A stretch of DNA of 64,000 bases from Ensifer sp. LC163 (GTDB taxonomy: Bacteria > Pseudomonadota > Alphaproteobacteria > Rhizobiales > Rhizobiaceae). The notes under the pieces are model-generated. The model searched no databases, was not told the DNA's origin, and saw nothing but the letters and a program-made list of their open reading frames with translations. Every line of letters starts with the position of its first letter. Position 1 is the stretch's first letter. Positions 8,159 to 20,796 of this stretch are shown one piece after another. The position numbers and the translations under genes were made by a program. The stretch covers positions 1-64,000 of the forward strand of contig NZ_MBSS01000021.1 of assembly GCF_001695855.1 (NCBI RefSeq). Direction: 5' to 3'.

Positions 8159-8872
8159 CTAGGCGGTCCCTGTCAATTCCTCTTGCCTCTGGGCCTTCAC
8201 GTAATCGATATAACCGCGAACATCTGCGGCGGGTTCGGAGTAGGCGTTGCCGAGCGATTTCTCGATCGCCGCCATATAGGTCGCCGCCCAGGCCGGCAGG
8301 GGATAATCGATCACCGCGAGGAATTCGAGCGTCGCGGCAAGCCTTATGTCGGCAATCGACGGTTTGGTGCCGCCGATGAAGGCTTTCTCGCCCATATAGA
8401 ACTTGTGGAAGACTTCGAGCGGCTCGGCCAGCGCCTCCGCAGCTTCCTTGCGCGCGTGCTCCTTGGTGTCAGCGTCGGCGTCGCTATAGCCGACTTCGCC
8501 CGGATATTGTGGGAACTTGAGCACCGGATAGGTGCCGCGTGCGACATAGGGGTAGAAGGTGCCGATCAGGTAGAACATGGCGCTGTCGATCATCGCACGC
8601 GTCTCGGGATCCTTCGGATAGAAGTCGTCGAGCCCGTGTTTGTTGCAGAGATACTGCATGATCGCGCAGCTCTCCCACAGCGCACCCTTGGGCAAATCTG
8701 CCGTTTCGATCATCGGCGTCAGGTGCGAAGGTGCCCTCGCCAGATACTCGGCCGAGCGCGTCTGGCCATAGACGTCATGCTCGCTGAAATTGAGGCCTGC
8801 GGCGCGAACGAACACACGCGCGGTCAGGTTGTTGACGCTGGGCTTGATGACATTGAGTTTGATTGCAGACAT
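8159..8872 (-). CDS. Glutathione S-transferase family protein
   Basis: A 237-residue GST-fold protein. The thioredoxin-like N-terminal domain (about 1-85) contains the cis-Pro context HLTPMIET and the glutathione-binding ESCAIMQYL. The helical C-terminal domain has GGTKPSIADIRLAATLEFL, the usual N-capping box. It lies 28 nt downstream of the VOC gene in the same direction, probably one transcript. Such pairs often detoxify electrophiles, but the substrate is unknown. Confidence 0.9.
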   Translation of the reverse strand: MSAIKLNVIKPSVNNLTARVFVRAAGLNFSEHDVYGQTRSAEYLARAPSHLTPMIETADLPKGALWESCAIMQYLCNKHGLDDFYPKDPETRAMIDSAMFYLIGTFYPYVARGTYPVLKFPQYPGEVGYSDADADTKEHARKEAAEALAEPLEVFHKFYMGEKAFIGGTKPSIADIRLAATLEFLAVIDYPLPAWAATYMAAIEKSLGNAYSEPAADVRGYIDYVKAQRQEELTGTA

Positions 8873-8900
8873 GAGTGATCCTCCCTTTCCGTGCCCGCGC

Positions 8901-9482
8901 TCAGTACGGATCCCTGGGCGCGCGATCGGTTGACAATGAAGGCCGGCTCCGCGCGATCAGGGCCTCGATCGCATCGGCGAGATGCACTTCGGCAATGGCG
9001 TAGTCGCCGCGGGCGACGCGGATCCGGTGTGCGTCCATCAGCACCTCGGCATGTGTGTGGCCGGCCGGCGGCTCGAAGCGATAGGACGCAAGCTCGATCA
9101 GCAGGCCAAGCGGGTCTTCGAAATAGATCGAATCCATGAAGCCGCGATCCTTGACGCCGCTGTTGTGGATCTCCCGCTCGTTGAGACGATCGACCGCCTG
9201 CTGGAACGTCGCGCGCGAGACGGCGAAGGCGATGTGATGCACGCAGCCGATATCCGTCGATGTCCGCTTCGGATCGGGCTTGCGGGCCTCGTCGGTGAAG
9301 ACGGTGATCAGGCGGCCATCGCCCGGGTCGAAATAAAGATGGCTTTCCGCCGCCCTGTCGAGGTTCGGTTGCTCGAAGATGAAGGGCATGCCGAGCACGC
9401 CCTCCCAGAAGTCGATCGACGTCTGTCGGTCCGCGCCGACGAGCGTGATGTGATGGACCCCTTGCGATTGAAGTTTGCGCAT
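8901..9482 (-). CDS. VOC-superfamily protein (glyoxalase / ring-cleaving dioxygenase-like)
   Basis: A 193-residue protein from ATG 9482 (MRKLQSQGVHHITLVGAD). It has two beta-alpha-beta-beta-beta modules of the vicinal-oxygen-chelate fold. Probable metal ligands are the His in VHHITL, the His in VHHIAFAV and the Glu in LGLLIELAS. The length and the RGFMDSIYFEDPLG motif resemble extradiol-dioxygenase-like VOC proteins more than methylmalonyl-CoA epimerase. It lies 200 nt downstream of the mutase gene and precedes the GST gene. The in-frame stretch upstream of 9482 is not conserved-looking and was left out. Confidence 0.82.
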   Translation of the reverse strand: MRKLQSQGVHHITLVGADRQTSIDFWEGVLGMPFIFEQPNLDRAAESHLYFDPGDGRLITVFTDEARKPDPKRTSTDIGCVHHIAFAVSRATFQQAVDRLNEREIHNSGVKDRGFMDSIYFEDPLGLLIELASYRFEPPAGHTHAEVLMDAHRIRVARGDYAIAEVHLADAIEALIARSRPSLSTDRAPRDPY

Positions 9483-9682
9483 TGCCGTCCTCCCGCAGAT
9501 TGAACGCCGGCGGCCCTTGGACAACAGTGCGCTCCGCTCGGTTTCAGAAAGCAATATTACACCTGTTTCGACTTCGGCTCTTGCTTGTCGAACACGGGAA
9601 TGGACTGGAAGGAGCGCTCTTGCGCGCTGCCCCTCCCGTCTTTTGACCAAGGCACCGGCGGAATCCCGGTCGCGATCAGGCT

Positions 9683-11821
9683 TCAAATGTTCCGCCGCTT
9701 GCCTTCGATCAGGTCGAGCACGGCGCGGGCGGCATCGAGCACGTTGGTGCCGGGACCAAAGACGGCGGAAACGCCGTTGTCCATCAGGTATTCGTAATCC
9801 TGCCGCGGGATAACACCGCCGCAGATGACGATGATATCTTCGCCACCGCGTTTTTTCAGCGCTTCGGCAAGCTGCGGCATCAGCGTCTTGTGGCCGGCCG
9901 CAAGCGACGACACACCGATCACGTTGACCTTGCTGGCAAGTGCCATGTCGGCCGCCTCTTCAGGGGTCTGGAACAGCGGCCCGGCCAGAACGTCGAAGCC
10001 GATATCGCCAAAGGCCGAGGCGATCACTTTGGCGCCGCGATCGTGGCCATCCTGGCCGAGTTTCGCCACCATGATTCTGGGCTTGCGGCCGAGTTTTTCC
10101 GAGACCTCATCGAGCCGTTCGGTCAGCAACGCAAGTTCAGGCTCGCCCTCATAGGCCTTGCCATAGACCTTGCTGACCACCTTGGGTGTGGCAGCGTGGT
10201 CACCGAAGGCCGCGCGCATGGCGTCCGATATCTCGCCGACGGTCGCGCGGGCGCGGGCTGCGTCGACCGCAGCCGCCAGCAGGTTACCTTCGCCGGTACG
10301 GGCGAACTCGGTGATTACGGCCAGCGCCTTTGCCACATCCTGCGAATTGCGCCGACGCTTGGTCTCCTCGATCCGGCGGATCTGGGCTGCGCGTACGGCG
10401 GTGTTATCGATCTCCAGGATGTCGATCGGTTCTTCGTTGTCGAGCCGGTACTTGTTGACGCCGACGATGACTTCTTCACCCTTGTCGACCGCCGCCTGCC
10501 GGCGGGTGGCCGCCTCTTCGATCAGCCGCTTCGGCAGCCCGGCATTGACCGCCTCGGTCATGCCGCCCATCGCCTCGACTTCCTCGATCAGAGCCCAGGC
10601 TTTCTCCGCCAGTTCGTTGGTGAGGCTCTCGACATAATAGGAGCCCGCCAGCGGATCGACGACCTTGGTCACGCCCGTCTCATGTTGCAGGATGAGTTGG
10701 GTGTTGCGGGCGATGCGCGCCGAAAACTCGGTCGGCAGCGCGATCGCCTCGTCGAAGGAGTTCGTGTGCAGCGACTGGGTGCCGCCAAGGGCTGCCGACA
10801 TCGCCTCGAAGGCGGTGCGGATGATGTTGTTGTAGGGATCCTGCTCCTGGAGCGAGACGCCTGATGTCTGGCAATGGGTGCGCAGCATCAGCGATGACGG
10901 CTTCTTCGGCTCGAACTCGGTCATGATCCGCGTCCACAAGAGCCGGGCTGCCCGAAGCTTGGCGGCTTCCATGAAGAAGTTCATGCCGATGGCGAAGAAG
11001 AAGGAAAGGCGGCCGGCGAACTCATCGACGTTCAAGCCCTTAGCAAGTGCGGCGCGCACATATTCGCGGCCGTCGGCCAGCGTGAAGGCGAGTTCCTGCA
11101 CCAGCGTCGCGCCCGCCTCCTGCATGTGATAGCCGGAGATGGAGATCGAGTTGAACTTCGGCATCTCCTTTGCCGTGTACTCGATGATATCGGCAACGAT
11201 GCGCATCGAGGGTTCCGGCGGGTAGATGTAGGTGTTGCGGACCATGAACTCCTTGAGGATATCGTTCTGGATGGTCCCCGACAGCCTGTCGCGCGAAACG
11301 CCCTGTTCCTCGCCGGCGACGATGAAGGAGGCGAGGATCGGGATCACCGCGCCGTTCATCGTCATCGACACCGACATTTCTTCCAGCGGAATGCCGTCGA
11401 ACAGGATCGTCATGTCCTCGACCGAATCGATCGCCACACCCGCCTTGCCGACGTCGCCCTCGACACGCGGATGATCGCTGTCGTAACCGCGATGAGTGGC
11501 GAGGTCGAAGGCGACCGAAAGGCCCTTCTGGCCGGCTGCGAGGTTCTTGCGATAAAAGGCGTTCGAGGCCTCGGCCGTCGAGAAGCCGGCATATTGCCGG
11601 ATCGTCCAGGGGCGACCGGCATACATCGTCGCGCGCGGGCCGCGCAGGAACGGTGCGAAACCCGGCAGGGATTCGAGATGACCGATGCCGGCGAGATCAT
11701 CGGCGGTATAGAGCGGCTTTACGGCGATGCCTTCCGGCGTCTGCCAGGTGAGGCTTTCAGGGCGCGCCTGGAGTTCACGCTCGGCGAGGGTCTCCCAGTC
11801 TTTTACGGTCTTATCGCTCAT
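9683..11821 (-). CDS. bhbA: Methylmalonyl-CoA mutase, single-chain form
   Basis: A 712-residue adenosylcobalamin enzyme that converts (R)-methylmalonyl-CoA to succinyl-CoA, the last step of propionyl-CoA assimilation. The N-terminal TIM barrel holds the substrate domain. The C-terminal B12 domain has the DxHxxG box GQDGHDRG with His593 as lower cobalt ligand, followed by GVSSLAAGH and ICGGVIP. It lies downstream of pccA on the same strand, across a 173-bp gap occupied by a RIME-like repeat. The symbol bhbA follows S. meliloti usage (from memory); mcm or scpA are alternatives. No epimerase gene is seen nearby. Confidence 0.96.
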   Translation of the reverse strand: MSDKTVKDWETLAERELQARPESLTWQTPEGIAVKPLYTADDLAGIGHLESLPGFAPFLRGPRATMYAGRPWTIRQYAGFSTAEASNAFYRKNLAAGQKGLSVAFDLATHRGYDSDHPRVEGDVGKAGVAIDSVEDMTILFDGIPLEEMSVSMTMNGAVIPILASFIVAGEEQGVSRDRLSGTIQNDILKEFMVRNTYIYPPEPSMRIVADIIEYTAKEMPKFNSISISGYHMQEAGATLVQELAFTLADGREYVRAALAKGLNVDEFAGRLSFFFAIGMNFFMEAAKLRAARLLWTRIMTEFEPKKPSSLMLRTHCQTSGVSLQEQDPYNNIIRTAFEAMSAALGGTQSLHTNSFDEAIALPTEFSARIARNTQLILQHETGVTKVVDPLAGSYYVESLTNELAEKAWALIEEVEAMGGMTEAVNAGLPKRLIEEAATRRQAAVDKGEEVIVGVNKYRLDNEEPIDILEIDNTAVRAAQIRRIEETKRRRNSQDVAKALAVITEFARTGEGNLLAAAVDAARARATVGEISDAMRAAFGDHAATPKVVSKVYGKAYEGEPELALLTERLDEVSEKLGRKPRIMVAKLGQDGHDRGAKVIASAFGDIGFDVLAGPLFQTPEEAADMALASKVNVIGVSSLAAGHKTLMPQLAEALKKRGGEDIIVICGGVIPRQDYEYLMDNGVSAVFGPGTNVLDAARAVLDLIEGKRRNI

Positions 11822-11855
11822 CGGTAACTCCTTGGCCCAAAGGGCTTCTTCCGGA

Positions 11856-11975
11856 CCTCATCCCTGTGACAGGCACGGGGATCCAGCCACGCGAAGTCCT
11901 TCGCGTGAAAGAATGGACTTCATGCGCCGCCAACGCGGCGCTGCTGGATTCCTGTGCCAGGCACAGGAATGAGGG
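11856..11975. repeat. RIME-like composite palindromic element between mcm and pccA
   Basis: Outer arms CTCATCCCTGTGACAGGCAC (from 11858) and its near-complement ending at 11975 (GCACAGGAATGAGG) bracket two smaller hairpins. These are ACGCGAA-gtcc-TTCGCGT (11889-11906) and GCGCCGC-caac-GCGGCGC (11924-11941). The arms match the style of the RIME intergenic mosaic elements of Rhizobium (from memory). It sits between pccA and mcm, where it may tune expression of the distal gene. Confidence 0.75.
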
Positions 11976-11994
11976 CGTGATTGCTCGGCAACCA

Positions 11995-13998
<2,004 letters not shown>

Positions 13999-14030
13999 GC
14001 GTTTCTCTTTTTCAAATCCTTGGTGTCGCG

Positions 14031-14321
14031 TCAGCGTTTGAATTTGCGCCGGTAGGGCAGGAGCGCGATGGACGATGCCGCAACAGCGCCGCCGAAGAGC
14101 AGCGCAAAGGGCACGACGACCATGGCCGTGGCGAGTATGGGGCTGGTGGAGCGGGCGATATGGGTGCCGACGGCGCCGATGTTGAGCCAGATCAGCACGC
14201 CGGCGACGGTTGCCCCGGTGGCCATGCCGTAGAGCGCGTTGACCGCCAGGTAACGCAGCATCTCGCGATGGTCGCGTCGGGCCTCCTCCGGTGTCATGAT
14301 GCGTTCGCGTTCCGGCTCCAT
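14031..14321 (-). CDS. Small two-helix membrane protein between pccB and pccA
   Basis: A 96-residue protein with an acidic/basic N-terminus (MEPERERIMTPEEARRDHREM), then two hydrophobic segments (about residues 23-50 and 57-84) and a basic tail, YRRKFKR. The start is ATG 14321, chosen because GGAGG lies 5 nt upstream. ATG 14333 or GTG 14336, which overlap the pccB stop, are alternatives. The gene is wedged between the two subunits of a soluble carboxylase. I do not recognise a family with a known function. It may tether or accompany the complex, but that is speculation. Confidence 0.75.
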   Translation of the reverse strand: MEPERERIMTPEEARRDHREMLRYLAVNALYGMATGATVAGVLIWLNIGAVGTHIARSTSPILATAMVVVPFALLFGGAVAASSIALLPYRRKFKR

Positions 14322-14332
14322 GGTTGCCTCCA

Positions 14333-15865
<1,533 letters not shown>

Positions 15866-15910
15866 AAATCCCTCCCGGTTTTTCCGTGATTGTGCAGAGG
15901 CGTTTGTCGC

Positions 15911-16005
15911 TTCGCAATAGCGTCGAAGGTCGGATGGCAAAACGCCCGTTCATGTGCAAATGTGAAACAGAGAATATTGCGAAATGTAAATTGCAAAGTT
16001 GCGAA
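15911..16005. promoter_or_regulatory. Cluster of TTGCRAA motifs between pccB and its regulator
   Basis: The 141-bp divergent region carries TTCGCAA at 15911-15917 (reverse form), TGTGCAAA at 15953-15960, TTGCGAA at 15977-15983, TTGCAAA at 15991-15997 and TTGCGAA at 15999-16005. The last one ends 1 nt before the regulator's ATG. Regulators of the ScfR family (PccR, RamB, MccR types) are known to bind TTTGCAAA-like half-sites near propionate or acetate genes. This is therefore the probable operator for both pccB and autoregulation. The spacing is irregular and assigned by eye. Confidence 0.65.
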
Positions 16006-16006
16006 C

Positions 16007-17425
16007 ATGGCGATCGGCAAACTCTATATCGGCCGCAAGGTCAGGGAACTTCGGGACGCAAACCGGGCAACGCAGGGCCAGTTTGCCGAGCGCATCGGCA
16101 TCTCCACCAGCTACCTCAACCAGATCGAGAATAACCAGCGGCCCGTCTCGGCTTCGGTTCTTCTGGCGCTTGCCGAAAAGTTTCAGATCGATATCGCCGA
16201 ACTTTCAACCGGCGAGGGCGACAGGCTGCTCTCCGCCCTGTCGGAAGCGCTGAGCGATCCGCTGTTTGAGACCTATTCGCCGAGCCTGCAGGAATTGAAG
16301 CTGATCACCCAGAACGCGCCGGGGCTGGCGCACGCTTTGATCAGCTGCCATCAGGCCTATCGGCGCAACAGCGAGCAGCTTGCCAGTATCGACGATACCA
16401 TCGGCCGTGGCGGGCCCTCGATGGAAACGACGCCCTATGAAGAAGTTCGCGACTTCTTCCACTTTGTCGACAACTACATCCACGACATCGATCGTCTCGC
16501 CGAGCGGCTTGCTGGCGAACTCGGGCTTGGCGAGGGCGACAACCATGCGGCGCTGGCAGCCTATCTCGAGCAGCGCCACGGTGTGCGCGTGTTGCGGGGC
16601 GCGGCCGGCGACGAGGCGATCCGCCGCTATGATCCGCGCGCGCGCCTGCTGACGCTGAACCCTTATGCGCCCGCCGCGACGCGCGACTTCCAGATCGCGC
16701 TCCAGATCGCCCAGCTCCACGCCCGGGAAGAGATCGACCGGGTTGCCGGCGGCGCTGGTTTCCGCACCGAAGAGGCCTACGAGATCTGTCGCATCGGACT
16801 GCAGAATTATTTCGCCGGTGCGCTGATCCTGCCCTACCAGGCCTTTCACAAGGCGGCGCGTGAACTCAGGCATGATATCGAGCTGCTGGCAGCGCGCTTC
16901 GGTGCGTCGCTGGAGCAGGTCTGTCACCGCCTGTCGACGCTGCAGCGCCCGGGGCAGAAGGGTGTGCCGATCTTCTTCGCCCGCATCGACCGGGCCGGCA
17001 ACATCACCAAGCGCCATAGTGCGGCCAAGCTGCAGTTTGCCCGTTTCGGCGCCGCCTGTCCGCTCTGGAATGTGCATCAGGCGTTCGAGACGCCCGGCCG
17101 CATCATTCGCCAGCTCGCCGAGACGCCGGATGGCGTGCGCTATCTCTGCCTTGCGACACAGATCACCAAGGGTGGCGGCGGCTTCCGCGCGGCGCAGCCG
17201 CGTTATGCCTTGGCACTCGGCTGCGAGATCTCCTATGCCGACGCCTTCGTTTATGCCGACGATCTCGATCTCGGCAACCGCGCAGCGTTTGATCCGATCG
17301 GCATTTCCTGCCGGATCTGCGAGCGCACGAAATGCGCCAGCCGCGCCGTGCCACCGTTGAAGCGAAAGCTGATCGTCGATCATGACTTGCGCGGCGCTCT
17401 GCCGTATCGTCTGAGTGAGAGCTAA
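16007..17425 (+). CDS. Short-chain fatty acyl-CoA regulator (ScfR/PccR type)
   Basis: A 472-residue regulator. It has an XRE-type helix-turn-helix (about residues 8-64, with TQGQFAERIGISTSYLNQIENNQRPVS split across the recognition helix). A middle domain of the IrrE/DUF955 type follows (RDFQIALQIAQLHAREE). The C-terminal DUF2083-like domain has a cysteine cluster, SCRICERTKC. ScfR proteins sense short-chain acyl-CoAs; PccR of Rhodobacter activates pccB. The start is ATG 16007 (MAIGKLYIGRKVRELR). It is divergent from pccB and reads toward the valine genes, so it probably governs both arms. Confidence 0.9.
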   Translation: MAIGKLYIGRKVRELRDANRATQGQFAERIGISTSYLNQIENNQRPVSASVLLALAEKFQIDIAELSTGEGDRLLSALSEALSDPLFETYSPSLQELKLITQNAPGLAHALISCHQAYRRNSEQLASIDDTIGRGGPSMETTPYEEVRDFFHFVDNYIHDIDRLAERLAGELGLGEGDNHAALAAYLEQRHGVRVLRGAAGDEAIRRYDPRARLLTLNPYAPAATRDFQIALQIAQLHAREEIDRVAGGAGFRTEEAYEICRIGLQNYFAGALILPYQAFHKAARELRHDIELLAARFGASLEQVCHRLSTLQRPGQKGVPIFFARIDRAGNITKRHSAAKLQFARFGAACPLWNVHQAFETPGRIIRQLAETPDGVRYLCLATQITKGGGGFRAAQPRYALALGCEISYADAFVYADDLDLGNRAAFDPIGISCRICERTKCASRAVPPLKRKLIVDHDLRGALPYRLSES

Positions 17426-17547
17426 TGGAGTTTGGCAGGCTTCTGTTCGTTTTTGAACAGAACCTGTGAGAAGTTGCGCCTGTGCCTGTACGGAATTTGG
17501 TGTAACTAGCCCCAATCGTTGAATATGCGGTCAGGGAGGACATGCAT

Positions 17548-18690
17548 ATGGATTTTCGCCTGTCTGAGGAACAGGAAGCCATCCGTCAGATGGCGCTCGA
17601 TTTCGCTCGTGACGAGTTGGCACCCAACGCCATCGAGTGGGACCAGGAAAAGCATTTCCCGGTCGACAAGTTACAAGCGGCAGCCGCACTCGGCATGGCG
17701 GGCATCTATGTCCGTGAAGATGTCGGCGGCACCGGTCTGACGCGGCTCGACGCCGCGATCATCATCGAAGCGCTGGCAACCGGCTGCCCGGCGGTCGCCT
17801 CTTTCGTTTCCATTCACAATATGTGCGCCGGCATGATCGACCGCTACGGCACCGACGAGCAGCGTCATCGGTTGCTGCCGCAACTGCTGAGCATGGAAAC
17901 ACTGGCGAGCTACTGCCTGACCGAACCGGGATCCGGTTCAGATGCGGCGGCGCTGAAAACCAAGGCGGTCAAGGACGGTGACAGTTACGTCCTCACCGGC
18001 CAGAAGCAGTTCATCTCCGGTGCCGGCGTGTCCGGTCTCTATGTAATCATGGCGAGAACCGGCGAGGACGGTCCGAAGGGCATCTCAACCTTCGTGGTGG
18101 AAAAGGATGCGCCTGGCCTCACCTTCGGGGCGAACGAGAAGAAGATGGGCTGGCACGTGCAGCCCACCCGCGCCGTGATGCTCGATGGCGTACGGATTCC
18201 CGCTGAAAACCGCCTCGGTGCCGAAGGCGACGGCTTCAAGATTGCCATGGGCGGGCTCGACGGTGGCCGGCTGAACATTGCCGCAGCTTCGCTCGGCGGC
18301 GCGCAGGCGGCCTTCGACAAGGCCCTTGTCTATGTTCAGGAGCGCCGAGCCTTCGGCAAGGCAATCGGCGAGTTCCAGGCGCTGCAGTTTCGCCTGGCCG
18401 ACATGGCAACCGACCTTGAGATCGCTCGCACCTTCCTCTGGCGCGCGGCCTCGGCACTTGATGCCGGCGACGTCGAGGCGACGAAACTCTGCGCCATGGC
18501 CAAGCGCTTCGTCACCGATCGCTGCTTTGCCATCGCCAACGACGCGCTGCAACTCCATGGCGGCTACGGCTATCTCGCCGACTACGGCGTCGAAAAGATT
18601 GTCAGGGACCTGAGGGTGCACCAGATACTCGAGGGCACCAACGAGATCATGCGGCTGATCGTGGCGCGCTCGATCATCGGCCGGAAATAG
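17548..18690 (+). CDS. Acyl-CoA dehydrogenase, probable isobutyryl-CoA dehydrogenase
   Basis: A 380-residue flavoprotein with the family blocks YCLTEPGSGSDA (FAD/substrate loop), RAFGKAIGEFQALQFRLADM and HGGYGYLADY. The catalytic-base region is HQILEGTNEI, with Glu about 362. It would oxidise isobutyryl-CoA to methacrylyl-CoA in valine breakdown. That specificity is inferred from the next two genes. ATG 17548 is preferred over ATG 17542 because GGAGG then has about 8 nt of spacing. It lies about 120 nt after the regulator gene. Confidence 0.88.
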   Translation: MDFRLSEEQEAIRQMALDFARDELAPNAIEWDQEKHFPVDKLQAAAALGMAGIYVREDVGGTGLTRLDAAIIIEALATGCPAVASFVSIHNMCAGMIDRYGTDEQRHRLLPQLLSMETLASYCLTEPGSGSDAAALKTKAVKDGDSYVLTGQKQFISGAGVSGLYVIMARTGEDGPKGISTFVVEKDAPGLTFGANEKKMGWHVQPTRAVMLDGVRIPAENRLGAEGDGFKIAMGGLDGGRLNIAAASLGGAQAAFDKALVYVQERRAFGKAIGEFQALQFRLADMATDLEIARTFLWRAASALDAGDVEATKLCAMAKRFVTDRCFAIANDALQLHGGYGYLADYGVEKIVRDLRVHQILEGTNEIMRLIVARSIIGRK

Positions 18691-18702
18691 GAAGGGCTTT
18701 TC

Positions 18703-19767
18703 ATGGAAATGCAGGCGGCGGCACCGGAAGTCATCGTTGAAAGCCAGGGCGCGATCGGTCGCATCCGGCTCAATCGCACAAGGGCGCTGAACAGCCTCAA
18801 TGTTCCGATGATCCGGTTGATCGCCGAAGCGCTGACCGAGTTCGAGAATGATCCTTTGGTCGCGGCCGTCATGGTGACGGGCGAGGGTGAGCGCGGGCTT
18901 TGCGCCGGCGGCGACATCCGCATGATTTATGAGAGCGGACGTGAGCGGCCGGCCGAAGGCGCACAGTTCTGGCGCGAGGAGTTCATTGTCAACAGCCGGA
19001 TTTCCGCTTACCCGAAGCCTTATATCGCCATCATGGACGGCATCGTCATGGGCGGCGGCGTCGGTATTTCGGCGCATGGCAGCCACCGTGTCGTGACCGA
19101 ACGCACCCGGCTCGCCATGCCGGAAACCGGCATCGGCTATTTCCCGGATGTCGGCGCAACCTGGCTGCTGCCGCATGCCCCCGGCGAGTTCGGCGCCTAT
19201 CTCGGCCTTACCGGCCGCGATATCGGTGCCACCGACGCGATCCATGCACGTCTTGCCGACCATTACGTCCCGACCGGCAAGCTCGACGATCTGATCCGCG
19301 TCCTTGCTGCGTTACCGCCCTCGGCCGAGGCGGCGGATGTCGATGCCGCAATCCGAGGTGTTGCCGAGCAGGCACCGTCGTCGCCGCTTGCGCCACATCT
19401 GAAGGCGATCGACCGATGCTTCGCCTTCGATACGATCGAAGAGATCTTTTCGGCGCTGGAGGCGGAAGACAGCGATTTCGGCCGGGAAACGCTGGCCCTG
19501 CTTCGCTCGCGCTCGGCTCTGAGCATGAAACTGACGCTCGATCTTTTGCGGGCCGGGCGAAAAAGCGCCTCGCTCAATGAATGCCTCGAGCGCGAATACT
19601 CGGCCACGCTCGGCATGCTTTCCAATCCCGATTTCTACGAGGGCGTGCGGGCCGCCGTCATCGACAAGGACCGCAACCCGAAATGGACGGTGGGCTTGTC
19701 TGAGGCAACGGAAGAGATGCGCGCGCGATTTGCGAACCGAGATCACCTGCCACTGTTTGTCGCCTGA
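18703..19767 (+). CDS. 3-hydroxyisobutyryl-CoA hydrolase (crotonase family)
   Basis: A 354-residue crotonase-fold hydrolase. It has LCAGGDIRMIYESG (oxyanion hole), VMGGGVGISAHGSHRVVTERT, and AMPETGIGYFPDVGATWLL, which is diagnostic of the HIBYL-CoA hydrolase branch. It removes CoA from 3-hydroxyisobutyryl-CoA in valine catabolism. It starts 12 nt after the acyl-CoA dehydrogenase stop and is followed by the 3-hydroxyisobutyrate dehydrogenase gene. The three make an ordered pathway. Confidence 0.92.
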   Translation: MEMQAAAPEVIVESQGAIGRIRLNRTRALNSLNVPMIRLIAEALTEFENDPLVAAVMVTGEGERGLCAGGDIRMIYESGRERPAEGAQFWREEFIVNSRISAYPKPYIAIMDGIVMGGGVGISAHGSHRVVTERTRLAMPETGIGYFPDVGATWLLPHAPGEFGAYLGLTGRDIGATDAIHARLADHYVPTGKLDDLIRVLAALPPSAEAADVDAAIRGVAEQAPSSPLAPHLKAIDRCFAFDTIEEIFSALEAEDSDFGRETLALLRSRSALSMKLTLDLLRAGRKSASLNECLEREYSATLGMLSNPDFYEGVRAAVIDKDRNPKWTVGLSEATEEMRARFANRDHLPLFVA

Positions 19768-19822
19768 AGGGAGCCAGCCGCTCCGATCGCGCGGGTCGAA
19801 TTGCAATCCAGGAGGAGTGAAG

Positions 19823-20719
19823 ATGACGAAGATCGCCTTTATCGGGCTTGGAAACATGGGCGGCCCAATGGCGGCCAATCTGGTGAAGGCAGGCCACGCG
19901 GTGACCGGCTTCGACCTGTCGGAGGCATCGCGCAATGCTGCGGCCAAGACGGGTGTTTCGGTTGCGGGTTCGATCGCGCATGCGGTACGTGAGGCCGAAT
20001 GCGTCATCACCATGCTGCCGGCCGGCGCCCATGTCCTCTATGTCTGGGATGAACTGCTCGGCTTCGTCGATCCCGGCACATTGCTGATCGACAGCTCGAC
20101 CATCGATGTCGACAGCGCCCGCAAGGCGCATGCGTTTGCCGACAAGGCCGGATGCCCGTCGCTCGACGCGCCGGTCTCCGGCGGAACCGGCGGAGCTGCC
20201 GCCGGGACGCTGACGTTCATGGTGGGCGGCGCCGACGATGCCTTTGCCCGCGGAAAGCCGCTGCTCGACGCCATGGGCAAGAAGATCGTTCATTGCGGCG
20301 ACGTCGGCGCGGGGCAGGCGGCAAAGATCTGCAACAACATGATCCTCGGCATTTCCATGGCCGGGGTCTGCGAGGCCTTTGTGCTCGCCGAGCATCTCGG
20401 CCTGTCGCATCAGGCGTTGTTCGACGTTGCGTCGACCTCGTCCGGACAGTGCTGGTCGCTGACGACCTATTGCCCGGTCCCAGGACCGGTGCCGACGTCG
20501 CCCGCGAACAACGACTACAAGCCGGGTTTTGCGGCAAGCCTGATGCTGAAGGATCTGAAGCTGTCGCAGCAGGCGGCAAGTACAAGCGGCGCCTCGACGC
20601 CCATGGGCGCGCAGGCCGCCCAGCTTTATTCGATGTTCGAAAAGCTCGGGCATGGCGGCGAAGACTTTTCCGCGCTCATTCGTCTGCTGCGCGGTAACGA
20701 AGACGCGAAGCCCGGCTGA
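19823..20719 (+). CDS. mmsB: 3-hydroxyisobutyrate dehydrogenase
   Basis: A 298-residue NAD-dependent beta-hydroxyacid dehydrogenase. The Rossmann motif FIGLGNMGGPMAANL is at the N-terminus, with DAPVSGGTGGAAAGTLTFMVGG in the substrate region and the catalytic-lysine block GAGQAAKICNNMILG. It oxidises 3-hydroxyisobutyrate to methylmalonate semialdehyde. The start is ATG 19823, with a strong GGAGGAG site just upstream. The product goes on to propionyl-CoA, which joins this arm to the pccBA/mutase arm across the regulator. Confidence 0.95.
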   Translation: MTKIAFIGLGNMGGPMAANLVKAGHAVTGFDLSEASRNAAAKTGVSVAGSIAHAVREAECVITMLPAGAHVLYVWDELLGFVDPGTLLIDSSTIDVDSARKAHAFADKAGCPSLDAPVSGGTGGAAAGTLTFMVGGADDAFARGKPLLDAMGKKIVHCGDVGAGQAAKICNNMILGISMAGVCEAFVLAEHLGLSHQALFDVASTSSGQCWSLTTYCPVPGPVPTSPANNDYKPGFAASLMLKDLKLSQQAASTSGASTPMGAQAAQLYSMFEKLGHGGEDFSALIRLLRGNEDAKPG

Positions 20720-20796
20720 TCCTGCGCGACAGACTTGCGGCGTCGATCCGAACCGACGCCGCATACCCACATTGGCTCAGTCATAAGTGCTGACGT

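Noticed and set aside
8901-9482. VOC gene downstream of the mutase as methylmalonyl-CoA epimerase
   Set aside because: At 193 residues it is longer than the usual epimerase, and its motifs look more like dioxygenase-type VOC proteins. Proximity alone is not enough.
16205-17515. Leftward open frame of 436 codons opposite the ScfR-type gene
   Set aside because: Antisense shadow. The plus-strand frame has the XRE helix-turn-helix and the C-terminal cysteine cluster.
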